Positions 22,722-33,960 are shown, counted from the first letter of the stretch. The stretch: DNA of 61,260 nt from Haplomitrium mnioides (GCA_049999725.1 JBNGIS010017727.1:1-61260); one strand, 5' to 3'. The notes: a model not told the origin generated them from the letters alone. Numbers and translations are program-made.

Positions 22722-25700
22722 TGTCGGCCGGGTGTGTCTGAGTTTTTTCATTTTTTGTGAACTCGGAGTTTCCAAGCCTGGTGGATTCCTTCAGTTTGTG
22801 TTAGCATGTTGTGTTTTAGTGTGTTTTATTGTTTTATTGTTGTTATGCCAACCTTGCACCTTTCTCCCTCCTTTCTCCTCTTTTCCTTCCTTTTCTGCCT
22901 TTCTTTGTGGATGTCATGAATCCTGCAAGCCAAGTGGGAGCCGTGTGGAATCCAAAGGAGTCAAGTAAGAAGGCTAGCAAGGGGATCAAAGGGACTTGCA
23001 GGAACGGGACATAGGCAGGGCTGACAAGGAGGAGCAAGAGCAATCAAGCAGATGTGAGAGGGAGATCAGAAGAAAGGATCCAGCCACAATCGAGGAAGAA
23101 TCCAAAGAAGTACGGGAGATGAAGGCGAGGGGAGGAAAGTCAGGATGTACAACATAGGAGCCAACAGTTTTAACCACTGCATCCTCAACTCGTGACCATT
23201 CGGGGCCTGCCATACCTTGATAGAGAGAAGAGCTCGAGGCAATCGCAGTGCAAGTTGAATAGAAGAGAATGAGGCTGAACTAAGGAAGAACGACCTTCGG
23301 AAAGTTAACCAATGGCCGCTGCCCCGAGGAGTCCATGGGGCGCCGCGGAAACGTGGCGCTCCCAGCGTGCTTCACGGAGATAACGAATGACGTGGTGGCT
23401 CCCAAGGGTCTGAAGGTTCGACGGGATCTAGCCTTCCTATGTGAGGTGCCCCAGTTAAGGGGGATCCAATCAGCCTCCCTATGTGGGTTCCCCACTTTAA
23501 AGGGTTCCGATCCATCCTATGATATGGAGAGCCCAGCTAACGGGGATCCGTTTTATGCCAAAGCGGGGACAACGGCAAAAAGGTGATCTATCAATGATCC
23601 GACCAGTAGACGAAGCAACGGATCAACAGCCGAAAGGGCGATCTATCTCAGTTTCGACATTAGTAAGGTCTGAAAGTTCGACGGGAATCTGCGGCGCGCA
23701 TCGTTCTTATCACAAGGGGATTGCGAATCGGCGATATAGCGAAGGTCTAACCAAAAGAACAGCGGGATGTGCCGAAATGGTGATCATACGACAATCCGAC
23801 CAGAACAAGACTAAGAGGACCGAAAGGGTGATCAATCGAAGTTCCGGCCAACGGAAGATCAAGATAGCAAAAAGGTGATTCATCGACAATCTGGCCAGAG
23901 AAAGATCAGGAAATCCCGAAAAGGTGATGGAGCAACGATCCGGCAAGAAGAAGCTAGCAGCCAAAAGGGTGACACATCGTAGTTTCGGAAACGGCGAGGA
24001 CGAAAGCTCGACAGGGCAACGCTGAAAATTCGAAAAGGAGCGCGCCATAGTTCTTATATCAAGCGAAAGGTAAGTTAAGCGAAGGGAGCCTCAGTTCTTA
24101 TTGCGAGCGGGTGTCGAAACGGCAATAACAGGTAACGTTCTTAGTCAGCGAGGGACTAATTTGCGGATGACGTAGTATCCGCGGAAGAGAGGTTAGCGCG
24201 GGTCAACCGCGGAATCCAATTAACTGCATCGGTCCGCCTACCACTTTGCAGGGCCGCGTCGGGCGGCGCGGCTACGGATGACGTGGCAGGGTTCCAAAGG
24301 GCGACTGTGGGGTTCCGCGAACCGACGGTGGGATTCCGAGAAGTGACGACGGGGTTCCGGGGCATTTTGCGGAAACGTGGCGCTCATGCGGGCCTCTAGA
24401 AATCTGCGGGAGTATTAGAGATTCCTCGAGAATCTTGAGCTTTGCGGATGATGTGGCACCTCTGCGGGATCTGGGAATCTACGGGAATATTAGAGATCTC
24501 TCGGGAATCTTGAGACTTGCGAATCCAACGGGCTACCCCGACGCGCCACATGTCAGCTGCCCAATGTCCATGGAATCTCACTGGTTTCCGTGTCCAAGGA
24601 ATCCAACGAGCTCCTTTGACGCGCTACTTGTCGGTTGCATGGCATCCAAAGGATCTTACGAGTTATCAAGCTAAAACGAGGAAGAAACAAAAGCAAAAAA
24701 GGTATGCCAATTCAAATGCGGGTTGCGAGAGCTACAAGTGTCGGTTTTGTGTGAAATTAGTCTTGTTGGAAAGAAAACGACAAGGCAATACTGGTGTTGT
24801 CATTTTTAGATTCTGAATTTGTAAAAACCCCACCTACAAGCCATGAAAAAATGCGGGATACACCTCTCAGTTGTGGGATAAGTGAAGCAGGGACCTTCAA
24901 GGAAGGGCAGTGATGAATCGTCAAGGCTGAGAGAGGAAACGGGCGCGGGGATAGACGGGCTCGCGCTGAAGCTACAGGGACTAGTTTTTGGGTGCAAGAA
25001 AAGCAGTGAGATACGGAGGAGAGAGTTTTGGTGAGACCTTTGGTGCAGTGGGTGGACTCGTGAAGGAAGGCCATCACAGGGTGGAGGTGGACTGAGGAGG
25101 TGTTGGGAATCGCTGAGCAGGAGGCTCTAGAGGCTCAGACTACTTAGGTGTACTCACATTTGAAGGCGGACCAACATTTGGAGGTGGAACAACACTCAGA
25201 GGAGAAGAGGATTCTTTCGATTTTTATTTCATGAGGGGCAGCCAAGGGGGGGTCTTGGTATCATCTCAGCTTTGATTTGTGCATGAGATCAATCCTAGCA
25301 GCATTCGAAGAAGGTTGTTGGTGTTAAAATCTTGTGGAGTCAAGAGAGAGGTGGCTGTGTTAGTGCCAGCGCGCTGCATACAAGATCCAGTCGAAGCTCA
25401 AGGTGCAGTGGGTGGCCAACAGTCGAGAGGACTGTCTTCCAGAGGTGGAAGTTAAAGAAATCCTCTTCCAAGCCTGAGGAAGTAAATTTAGGGCTTCTCG
25501 CGAGGGAAGTTGAAAAACTATCTGGATAAGAGTGCGTGGGTGAGGAGCAAGAGGAAGGTTGGAATTGCTGAAGAAAGGTTGGAAGAGAGATGGGTTCTTG
25601 AGAGGTGAACAAGGCAGGCAATGTTGGCAAGACATGGCGTAGGTGTAGGTGTGTCTATGTTTAGGTGTGTTGTTAGATTGGTGTTCTGTTTGTAAATTAG

Positions 25701-26249
25701 TGAGGTTCTTAGTTTTAGAGGGCCTGCATTCCATTTATCAGATCCTGAGTACACCTTGAACAAGGGAAGTCATGACTAACTGCATTTTATTGTGATAATT
25801 GGATGTTGGGATCTATTTCCCTTCTGGTACAACGTGATTGGGTCTAGATTTGGGCTCTGAAGTATATTTCAGAAATTATTCAACAGCCTATCGATCCACA
25901 TGTGTGTGTCCTTGAGAAATGCATGTAAATGAGCAAGCTAGCTGCTAAAGAACTCACCAAGAGGCCATTGCAAACCAAAATTAGATACTCTATTCTAACT
26001 GCCCCTATCTTCCAAGTGGCACCTTCCGAGGTTAAGGCTTGAAGAAGGGGTGTGACCTGCATATGTGGGCAGTGGAGTGTGTGCTTGGGTGTTGTTGAGT
26101 GTTGTGTAGCACTCCAGAGTTGGTAAGTAGAAGTTGGGGTCCATTCGGTGCAAAGCCCCTCCCATAAAACGTCCCGAAACACTAAGTCAGCCCTTAAGTG
26201 GGGTTAACTCTGTCGGAAAAGAGTTAAGGCTCCGACCAGGGGGCTAACA
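22722..26249 (+). repeat. LARD-BC 3' LTR (3528 bp)
   Basis: It starts TGTCGGCC after the polypurine tract and ends GGGGGCTAACA at 26249, where DM-1 coding sequence resumes. From 23055 it matches the 5' LTR closely. The first ~340 bp (22722-23054), partly pyrimidine-rich (about 22850-22910), have no counterpart in the truncated 5' LTR. It has no insertion at the site of the nested Ty3 derivative. The ORFs in it are not conserved in type and I do not regard them as genes. Confidence 0.8.
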
Positions 26250-27977
26250 CTACCTCCGTCGGACTCAAAGATAGATTTTTCTCGCAAAGATTTTATTTCT
26301 TCACATGTTTCACAAACAGCAAATCTATTGCGTCTTGGAATTTTTACATTTGGAAAATGAGTTCTCCAATGTTTTGTAAAACCTGAGAAACTAATAATAC
26401 AATGGGGATCTTTCTCTTTCAAATAAGTTGTGTAGTAGTAATAAACTTCCTATTTTGTAAAATTATTGGGCAAGTTGTACACTTCGTGAGTGGGCATTCT
26501 CTCGCAATGTCCCTAGAAAAAATTGTCCATCTACTCACGCACAAAAACTCCTTTAGCAGATAGTTCTCTTTTTCCAAAAATGCCTCTAGAATCTGTATTT
26601 TTGAAATTTTGAGTCCTTTGGATTTTGTCATTCTCTACCACTAGTATTAATTTGAAGGCTCTTCTAAAGACAAAGGAACCGCTAAGTAGTGTAAACTGAT
26701 TTTCAACATCAAAATCTTTTCTTGGTATTCTCCACTACAGTGTGATATCTCGATTCTTCATGCTTTATCGAAAGTACATTTCTCTCATAGTTTTCAAAAA
26801 ATTTGTCTTGCACAACAACAAGCAATTATTTCGACAACAATAAATTCTCTTCAATTTAGAAATTGACATTGGATCGAGCTTTTTCTTCACAAAGCTCTCG
26901 TCATGATGGACTTTCCACAAAGAAGTTTTGCATAAGTTGCTTACTCGTTTGGGTTTTGGTCCAAACAAAGAATTCTTGTGTTGTGCTGGATGATTCAATC
27001 CATAAGCGAATCCAGCAATAGGAGATAATTCATCCTAAAGATCTTGATCGTCATCGTAAACACTATTTGTTCTGTCCCAGAATATTTTCGAGAGATGAGG
27101 TTTTTCTTGGAGATTGGGATAACTGCACCATTCCAAAACCAAATCTTCATCAATATCTCGACTAGAAGGAATTTGTTTTTGTAATAGAATCGGTGCCTTG
27201 GCAATAACTCCAAAGAAATATTGATTGATTGAAACTCTTTGCTGGAATTGTTTCCCAAACTATTGTCGAAAGACTCCTCCAAAAGAACTCAATTTGTTTC
27301 AAATATCCCAATCTCCTTGCGAGATACAACTTGAAACGAAATCAATCGTTGTTTGAGTGGTGCTATTAGGGAGAGTGGCTCATCTCTAAAATTAAAACTA
27401 TCCACAGATTGCATGCTTTTTGTGTTTTAAACAAACACACTTTGATAATGAATATTGAGGTCTCCCTGAGATGTGGATGAAGAAAGGTCTACAACCATAT
27501 GGAATTTATGTGTTGAGCCTTTTTTGGCTAATATATTGGAATGCTTAGAAGAAAGATTCAACTTCGATCGCTTGAAGGGCAACAAAGATTTTGTGGTGGA
27601 TGAAGATTGTTTCTTTGGTTCTCTACGAGCATTGGGTTCCTTCTTTGATCCTTTGCACACAAGTTATTCAGTCATTAATTCTATGCGCGTATTGGATTCA
27701 CTCCTTGATCCTATGCGCGTATAGGATTGAGTCCTTGATCCTATGCGCACATGGAGTTCACCTTCTCCATCTTTTTGGGCGGAGCTATTTGATTCAACCA
27801 AAGCCATCATTTTCCCCAATTTACTTGCCATCACACTTGACGTTTTTGGTACTCCATCGCTTACCTCCAAATAATTACCATTTGAACAAATCTCAACCTG
27901 CTTATCAAAAGTAACATTTTTTGTGAAAATGAATCTTGAAAATCTAACTTCTTCTTGCTTTTAAAAACTCCAGCCAT
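26250..27977 (-). pseudogene. DM-1 transposase-like gene, N-terminal part
   Basis: The minus strand starts at ATG 27977 (MAGVFKSKKKLDFQDSF) and is broken by frameshifts. Next come a decapeptide-repeat segment (27664-27790, IGSRSESNTR type), a Ser/Lys-rich piece (27427-27660) and pieces at 26995-27282 and 26765-26998, the latter with a cysteine pair (IYCCRNNC). Finally HWRTHFPNVKIPRRNRFAVC..C lies near 26270-26420. The CC...C and W..xFP.VKIP...F..C..C patterns precede the DGMDQ core in DUF7869-type proteins as I know them. DM-3 (55340-57086) aligns piece by piece. LARD-BC interrupts right after KSIFESD. Confidence 0.7.
27664..27790 (-). repeat. 30-bp in-frame palindromic repeats (DM-1 transposase-like gene)
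   Basis: Units of CCTATGCGCGTATAGGATTG type at exact 30-bp spacing encode the decapeptide (R/C)IGSR(S/T)(E/Q)(S/P)(N/Y)(T/A). The same segment occurs at 44315-44440 (DM-2) and 56780-56880 (DM-3). The core is the same palindrome as in the non-coding arrays, but the period is a multiple of three and keeps the frame. Confidence 0.75.
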
Positions 27978-28335
27978 TGAAAAAGCTCTTTAAAAATCAA
28001 GTACTTCAAGGAATTATTTTAACAAATATTATGAACTTGTTACATCACACCTAAAAGATGTGCTTTTTAAGATTTTTTTGCAAAACGACAAATATGGGAA
28101 CTTTTTGTGAAGAAAATGAAAAAAAGAATTGGAAAGATGAAAACGTGCAATGCTTTATATACTAACTTTCTTTTTTTGCACAAAGCAAGCCTATGTGTCA
28201 AGAGCTCCGCAAATCACTTTTTGGCCGAAAAAGTCAATTTTTGAAATTTAGCTATAAAAGGAGCGTTAGTAGAATGTGAGCTTTTGTTCATTACATTTTT
28301 TGCCTCTAGATTTACCTTTTTCTAGCATCTTGAGA
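27978..28335. promoter_or_regulatory. DM-1 divergent promoter
   Basis: The 358-bp spacer lies between the minus-strand ATG at 27977 and the plus-strand ATG at 28336. A minus-strand TATA box (TATATAAAG) lies at 28155-28163 and a plus-strand TATA box (TATAAAAG) at 28253-28260. DM-2 and DM-3 have the same arrangement, and all three share the words TGTCAAGAGCT and CTTTATATACTA or its equivalent between the TATA boxes. Confidence 0.65.
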
Positions 28336-28695
28336 ATGTCATCTCAAGGAAATGTTTCCCGCCCTACTCAACCGAAGCCATACATGTATTTGGATGTTGT
28401 CAATGCTCTAGAGCCTGCAAAACTTGAGTGAAATTGGCTCATTAATTACTGTTATGTGAAAGACCCCGATCAACATCTTTACTTTTTTGCTGGTGAAGGT
28501 GAAAAATTCAATTTGGGTCTAGTAGTCCAAATTACGATGATACGTGAAGGCAAGAAAGCCAACATCAGGCTGCTTGTGCAGTCTTAGGATTCAATAACCC
28601 TTTGTTGTGGAAATCGCAAACAATTTGCTTTTAACGAGTTTAAGGAGAGGGACATTTTTGTGAAGCATCCTCAAGCTACAAAGGAAGATGGCAAG
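28336..28695 (+). pseudogene. DM-1 methyltransferase gene, exon 1
   Basis: From ATG 28336 about 120 codons run to a GCAAG/GTAATT donor-like site at 28695, with two in-frame stops. The pattern PTQPKPYMY, FFAGEGEKFN.GLVVQ and REGKKANIRLLVQS is repeated in DM-2 (43291-43646, minus) and DM-3 (57523-57888). The family is not recognised. The FN.GLLVQLT...I.LLV spacing is faintly like a BAH domain, which I would not rely on. Confidence 0.55.
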
Positions 28696-28744
28696 GTAAT
28701 TTATGAAAATCTTTTTTCACTTGTTTTTCTTTCTATTTAGTTGG

Positions 28745-28990
28745 AACTCCTAGTGAGTCCATGTGAGCATGGAGTCCCGGAGTCTAGTCCTGTATGGATC
28801 CACAAGTCCATGTATGCATGGACATGGGAATCCTTGCATTGTAGTACTTGGGAGTCCTTGTGCGCATGGACTCCCAAGTCCATGCGCGCAGGTACTCGCA
28901 AGTCCATGCACACATGGACTCCCAAGTCCCTGCTTGTTTGGACTCCCTTGTCCAAGCACACCTAGACTCCGAATCTAAGCATGCAAATAC
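28745..28990 (+). repeat. 24-bp palindromic array in DM-1 methyltransferase-gene intron
   Basis: Units of AAGTCCATGCGCGCAGGTAC type recur every 24 bp. The ideal core AGTCCATGCGCGCATGGACT is a 20-bp palindrome. The array follows exon 1, as in DM-2 (42940-43215) and DM-3 (57940-58420). I count ten GANTC sites at 28741-28980, where about one is expected by chance. Because the period is a multiple of three, several frames stay open; those ORFs are artefacts. Confidence 0.8.
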
Positions 28991-29329
28991 TCTGAAGTCA
29001 CAGATAGTCTATGCATACCACAAGGAACATGTTCCTCCTGGTACTAAAGGTGCTACTAGTAATTCTGTCGCAATATCTGGGACTGGAAAGTCTTGATAGG
29101 ACTCTCTAGAGGCTGAAAATGCTCAGGTTTTGGATTTAGATGAGAAAACTCCTCTCGAGGAGGATGGAGCCAAAGCATCTGTTTGAACAAATTATTTTAT
29201 CAATAAAGTATTTTTTTTACAAAGTTTTATTGCAAAAGTTTCAACTTGTTGCACTCCCAATCCATTTAAGTCTTTTCATCACAATTCAATTTGGTGTGCC
29301 TAAGAATGGTTTGGAGTCAATTGTTTGCA
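28991..29329 (+). pseudogene. DM-1 methyltransferase gene, C-terminal remnant
   Basis: About 50 codons (PPGTKGATSNSVAISGTGKS, a stop, then LDLDEKTPLEEDGAKASV) end at a TGA near 29185. AATAAAGTA, a poly(A)-type signal, follows at about 29202. They match the minus-strand remnant at 9033-9210. All exons between exon 1 and this end, including the methyltransferase domain, are missing, so this is an internal deletion. Confidence 0.55.
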
Positions 29330-29800
29330 TAAGAATGGTTTGGAGTCCATGTTCAATAAGCTTAGAGTCCATGCGCACAAGAGCTCTAGCAATCTATGGC
29401 CGCATAGGCTTTACGTTCTGGTTTAGAGTCTATGCGCATATAGGCTTTCTAATTCTCATTCGGAATCTTTGTGTGCATAAGCTTTAAGGTTCTTATTCAA
29501 AATCCATGCACGCCTAAGCTACAAGGTTCTCGTTCAAAGTCTATACGTGCATAAGCTTTAGAGTTTTTGCTTAGAGTCTAGGCGTGTATAAGCTTTAGGG
29601 TTCTCGTTCAAAGTCTATGCGTGCATACCCTTAATGTTCTTGTTTAGAGTCCTTGTACGCAAAGGCTTTAGGATTCTTGTTCAAAGTCTTTGCGTGCATA
29701 GGCTTTAGGGTTCTAGTTTGGAATCTATGTTTGCTTAGGATTTAACAACTACAACGCTCCTAGTTTGTTTCAAAGTCCGTACGCGACTAGACATCCACGT
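29330..29800. repeat. DM-1 palindromic array, about 38-bp spacing
   Basis: Cores such as GTCTATGCGTGCATACCC, GTCTATACGTGCATAAGC and GTCTTTGCGTGCATAGGC alternate with TTTAGGGTTCT(C/T)GTTCAAA every 37-39 bp. It sits at the methyltransferase side of DM-1, outside the gene, and is followed by the AT-rich subterminal region. Confidence 0.75.
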
Positions 29801-29910
29801 TTGCCTATAATTTGTTTCCATAAAAAAATATAGGTTTTTTTAATTTTTGATGAATTTAGTGTATTCACAATAGTGTGAGGTTTTAATAAAATATTTCAAT
29901 AACCAAAATA

Positions 29911-30033
29911 TGTTATCGCATGAGCACCACACATACACACATGAGACTCCAAAGGTGATAGTATGAATGAATAAATACGTGGATGACCACTTACATAGAG
30001 TTTATATATATGTCCCTATAGGTCTTTATAACA
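29911..30033 (-). repeat. Copia-1 3' LTR (123 bp)
   Basis: On the plus strand it runs TGTTATCGCATGAGC...CTTTATAACA, with 6-bp inverted tips TGTTAT/ATAACA. The polypurine tract (minus-strand AGCTAAGGGGGAG, 30034-30046) lies just inside. This LTR is very short for a copia element. Confidence 0.85.
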
Positions 30034-30799
30034 CTCCCCCTTAGCTGATTCTTCTTCTAATAATCAGCCACATTTAAAGGACCATATATTCTATGTGAGT
30101 TCAAATCTAGATCCTATTCTATGTGTGGTCTTATTAAAACCCTCCCATTTTCTTCTGAGGGAAAGAGTGGCACCACATATTTTGATATGTGGAATATAAT
30201 GTAGTAATAGTGTGGAGTATGTGTAAGTAATCATAATGTCAAACATTTGTCAAAATTTCTTACTTTCGAAGTAAAGCAAATTCATGATGTTGTTGTGCGG
30301 TGTTGTTGCGTCTTTAAAGTCATATTGTTGCATTCTCTTGTTATGTCCTGAAGATCTGTCTGAAAAATGATGTCAACCTCAAAAGTTGAGAAGTGATGCC
30401 AGCTTCTGATATAATATGCTCATGTCATTACTTGTATGACATTCAGACAAAATCATGCATTTGTTTCAAAAATAAATGATTGACTTTGCAATCCTTGATC
30501 TTCATGACTAAAAGTCAGAGGGAGAGACGGAAAGAAATATATATATACAAGCAATTATTGTGTGCTATTATGCTGTAATTTAGAGAGTCTTCTCAAACCA
30601 AGCCCTTGAGCATGTGTAATATGCAAGGCGGGTGGAAGTGGTTTGGTGAAGATATTTGCTCTGTTATCGTTGCTTGTTATCCATTGGATATTTATTTTGT
30701 CACCATGTTGCTCATGGGTGTAAGAGAATTTAGGAGCAATGTGTTTAATCCTGTCTCCCTTGATAAAGCCTTGAGCAATCTAGTCGACACATGGTCAAT

Positions 30800-32830
30800 T
30801 GTCCTCATATATTATTATAAGGGAATGAAGTAGAGGTTGGCCCGTATTGATGTTGATATGATCAATGAGTTGTTGATATGATCAATGAGTTGTCAGAGCC
30901 ATATACATTCCCTACTAGCCTCATAAAGAGCTATGATTTCTACATGATTGGTCAAGGTAGTGGTAATAGTTTGTTTGGTGCTCTTCCATGAGATAGCAGT
31001 GCTTCCTTTAAGAAAGACATCCTGTTTGGGACTTTACGTCATCAAGATCAGATAAATATCCAACGTCGGCATAACCAATAATATCATTTGTTGCATTTTT
31101 AGGGCAGAAGAGTCCCATGTGCTTTGTACCTTTCAGGTATCTGAAAATGCGTTTGAGCCCATTCCAATAGCGAATGGTGGGCTGGGAGCTGCGTCTTGCG
31201 AGCATATTTACTGCAAAAGATATATCAGGTCTAGTCTGATTTGCAAGGTACATGAGGGTTCCTATTGTTGATAGGTATGGTTTTTTTGATCCTAAAATTT
31301 CTAAAATTTGTTCATGTTCCTTTCGCTTTCCGAACATGTCCTTGGTTGGGTCCAAAGATCTCATTTCCATTGGAGTGCTCGTTGGATGAGCATTGTCCAT
31401 ATTGAATTGTTTGAGAATCTTGGCCGTATATGTGGACTGGTGGATCAGAATGCCATCGGTCATATGCTCAAACTAGATCCCGAGACAGAAATCAGATTCT
31501 CCAATGTCTTGCATTTCAAATATGTCCTTCAATTTGGCGATAATACTCGCAGTTAGAGTTTTTGTGCCAAAAATGTTTATGTCGTCTACATAAAGTGCAA
31601 CTACAACATATTCAGAGTCTTGATGTTTCATGAACATGCATGGAGCAATGTCATTATTTGTAAAATTTAGTGTCATCATTTCTAATTTGAATCTCTGGTA
31701 CCAATTTCTACCACTCTATTTGAGTCCATAACTCGATTTCAGGACTTGGACTGCCATTTGTGTGCTTGATTGATCGATTGGTGATCCAGATGCATTAAGA
31801 GAATGCTTTGCCAACTTCACATTGTCATGTGGTATACTTTGATGATGGGGGACTAAAGGTCCACTTTGTTGTTGCTCATGCAACTTGTTTATATGTGGGA
31901 CTAAACCTCCTCTGTAGCGTTGTGTGCTCAGCAAATTGGCTGGCTGGACTAAAGGTCCGTTGAGATGCTGCTTGCTCAGCAAGTGCGGTGTCTGGACTTA
32001 AGATCCATTGAGATGCTGCTTGCTCAGCGAGTGCGCTACCTGGACTAAAGGTCCATTGAGATGTTGCTTGCTCAACGAGTGCATTGGCTGGACTAAAGGT
32101 CCATTGAGATCATTGTGCAGCTTACTTTCCATCATTTGGCATTGTCTTTTCAACATGAGGATTAAAGGCCCTTTCTGGATTGATAGTGGCCTTTTGCGGA
32201 TAGAAGGTCCTTTAATTTGTTGGCCATTGAGGACAAAAGGTCCTTTTCCCAGATTGAGGTCTTTGTGGACAAAATGTCCATTTGGAATCATTGTGCCTAT
32301 GTGGACTAAAGGTCCATTTTTATAGTGCATGTCATGAGGGACAAGAGGTCCAACCTCAGAATTTGGGCCATGAGAGACAAAAGGTCTAATCTCAATATGT
32401 GAGCCATGAGAGACAAAAGGTCTAATCTCAATATTTGAGCCATGAGAGACAAAAGGTCTAATCTCAGTATTTGGGTCGCTTGGACTAAAGGTCCATATGC
32501 ACTTTGGCTATTCTCCCCCTGAATGTGAAATGCCATTCTTGATATGAGTTCTAATAGTGCTTTCATAAAAATCTAGGCATCTAGAGTGCTATATAAGCAG
32601 GCAGTAATGACATCCATTATATGCATAGTAAGATGACGTTGGATAACAAATGCTATCATATATCTATAAGTAATAGTGTCTGTGAGGTCATAGTCACGTC
32701 CAGTAATCTGAGTGTATCCTTTGGCCACTAGTCTTGCCTTATATCTTGTGACATCACCTTTTGCATTATATTTGTGGACAAAAATAAATCTGTAATATGT
32801 CATATGCATATCTGGAAGTGTTGGCATGAC
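30800..32830 (-). pseudogene. Copia-1 reverse transcriptase and RNase H
   Basis: From high to low coordinates: KARLVAKGYTQ (about 32745-32715), then D(V)ITACLYSTLDA (32573-32610) and LLELISRMAFHIQGEN. Next is a repeat-rich insert (31800-32515), then SSYGLK.SGRNWYQRF (about 31690-31740), an intact YVDD (about 31579-31592) and STYTAKILKQFNMDNAHPTSTPME. It closes with YLANQTRPDISFAVNMLARRSSQP (about 31190-31260) and RNase H remnants down to about 30800. In-frame stops and shifts break it, but the active-site box survives. Confidence 0.85.
31800..32515 (-). repeat. Palindromic GGACtttaGTCC repeats inserted in Copia-1 RT
   Basis: About 16 units of GGACTAAAGGTCC or a variant (31848, 31943, 32039, 32087, 32230, 32264, 32301, 32337, 32479 and others) lie between the RT motif DVxTAxLY..LD and the SLYGLKQ motif. 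They are read on the minus strand as GPLV-type peptides. The spacing is mostly a multiple of three. Copia-2 has a homologous but shorter insert (52640-53110), and Copia-3 retains one unit (about 3225). Confidence 0.8.
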
Positions 32831-33960
32831 AGATCTGAATACCTATCGTTGTATGAGAGAGTCAAGTTTCAAATTAATTGCCTTCCACCATTAGGGCCAA
32901 TCGGTTCTTGATTGTGCTTCTCGTACAAATAAAGGATCAAGTATATCATTGTCTATAGAATGTGATACAGATAATGCAAATAAATCATCCATAGGGGTCT
33001 GGGATCTATCCCATATTTGATCGGTATGGGAATAGTCAATTGCTATTTCATCGTTGTCTACAACAATGTTCAATGATGTCAATGATTTAGGCTTATTCTT
33101 TGAGCCTATAGGTCTGCTACGCTTTGCCATAGGCTGTATCTTAGTGGCAGGTGTATCGACTTTTTGAAGTTTGGTTGGGGAATTCGAAGCCTCTAAATAT
33201 GATTTGGTAATGTTGGTTGCATTGTTGAATGCATCAGGCATTTTAATCAATGTTTGCTATAAATTGAGGAGTCTTCTCACTTTGGCATCTGAATGTCCAT
33301 TGCGTTGATTGAAGTCTAATGGCAAGTGCTGGTGTCATATTAAGTTGTCTTCAGGTTTGGATTGTACAACATTGTTCTCTTGTGTCAGCTGTGGAAAAGA
33401 TTCTTCAAAGAATTAACAGTATGCAAATCGAGACTTAAACACATCAGATGTTGAGGGTTCAAGATATCGGATGATAGAAGGGGATTCAAAACCGATATTT
33501 ATGCCTTTTTGGCGTTGTGGTCCCATCTTTGTTTTATGTAGTCTTAAAATTGGGACAAGGACAAGGTAGCCAAATGTGCAAAGGTGTGATATATCTGCTA
33601 GAATCCTGTCTGCAAGTTGGTGCAGGGAATTCTGATTGAATGCGGATGGCTTGTAGCGCAATAAGGATGCTGCGTGTATGATTGCATGTCCCCAAGTAGT
33701 GGTGGGGAGTTTTGAATTCAGAAGTAATGGTCTTGCTATGAGTTGTATTCTCTTAATGGCAGATTCTAAAATGTTGTTTTGAAAGTGTACATGTGGAACT
33801 GAATATTGTATGTCTATGCCAGTAGATGTGCAAAAATCATCAAAAGTGTGTGAAGAGAATTCTCCAACATTGTCCACTCTCAGATTTTTGATTGGGTAAT
33901 CATGGAATTGTGCTGAGAGTTTCAAGATTTGGGACAACAGTTTCGAGAAAACCATGTTTT
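32831..33960 (-). pseudogene. Copia-1 integrase
   Basis: The frame 33413-33955 shows NLRVDNVGEFSSHTFDDFC, DIQYSVPHVHFQNNILESAIKRIQ and the KMGPQRQKGINIGFES element typical of copia integrase C-termini. The expected N-G-x-A-E of the catalytic core reads N-N-I-L-E, but the Asp and Glu positions persist. 32891-33250 covers the variable linker to RT (MAKRSRPIGSKNKPKS, IWDRSQTPMDDLF). Confidence 0.85.

Larger units (their letters stand above)
15764..26249 (+). mobile_element. LARD-BC, gag-only LTR retrotransposon with 3.5-kb LTRs
   Basis: Direct LTR copies occupy 15764-20579 (with a 1602-bp insertion) and 22722-26249; the internal region is only 2142 bp. A sample of about 150 bp near 16550 and 23830 shows some seven differences, all transitions, or roughly 95% identity. 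It carries a Gag frame but no protease, RT or integrase, so it would depend on a partner (LARD-type). The 5' LTR lacks about the first 340 bp present in the 3' LTR, which explains why no target duplication is visible. It lies inside the DM-1 transposase-like gene: the flanks (GAAAAGTTTGT and TACCTCCGTCGG) together match the uninterrupted DM-3 sequence near 55330-55350. Confidence 0.85.

Noticed and set aside
26250-26254. Target duplication for LARD-BC (CTACC)
   Set aside because: The left flank does not contain it, consistent with loss of the LTR's first 340 bp.
28336-28695. BAH domain in exon 1 of the methyltransferase gene
   Set aside because: The spacing is only loosely similar and I see no diagnostic residues. 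It is mentioned as a guess, not annotated.
28737-29096. Overlapping ORFs of 69-82 codons on both strands in the array
   Set aside because: The 24-bp period keeps all frames open. The peptides (such as DSQVHAHM units) are products of the repeat, not genes.
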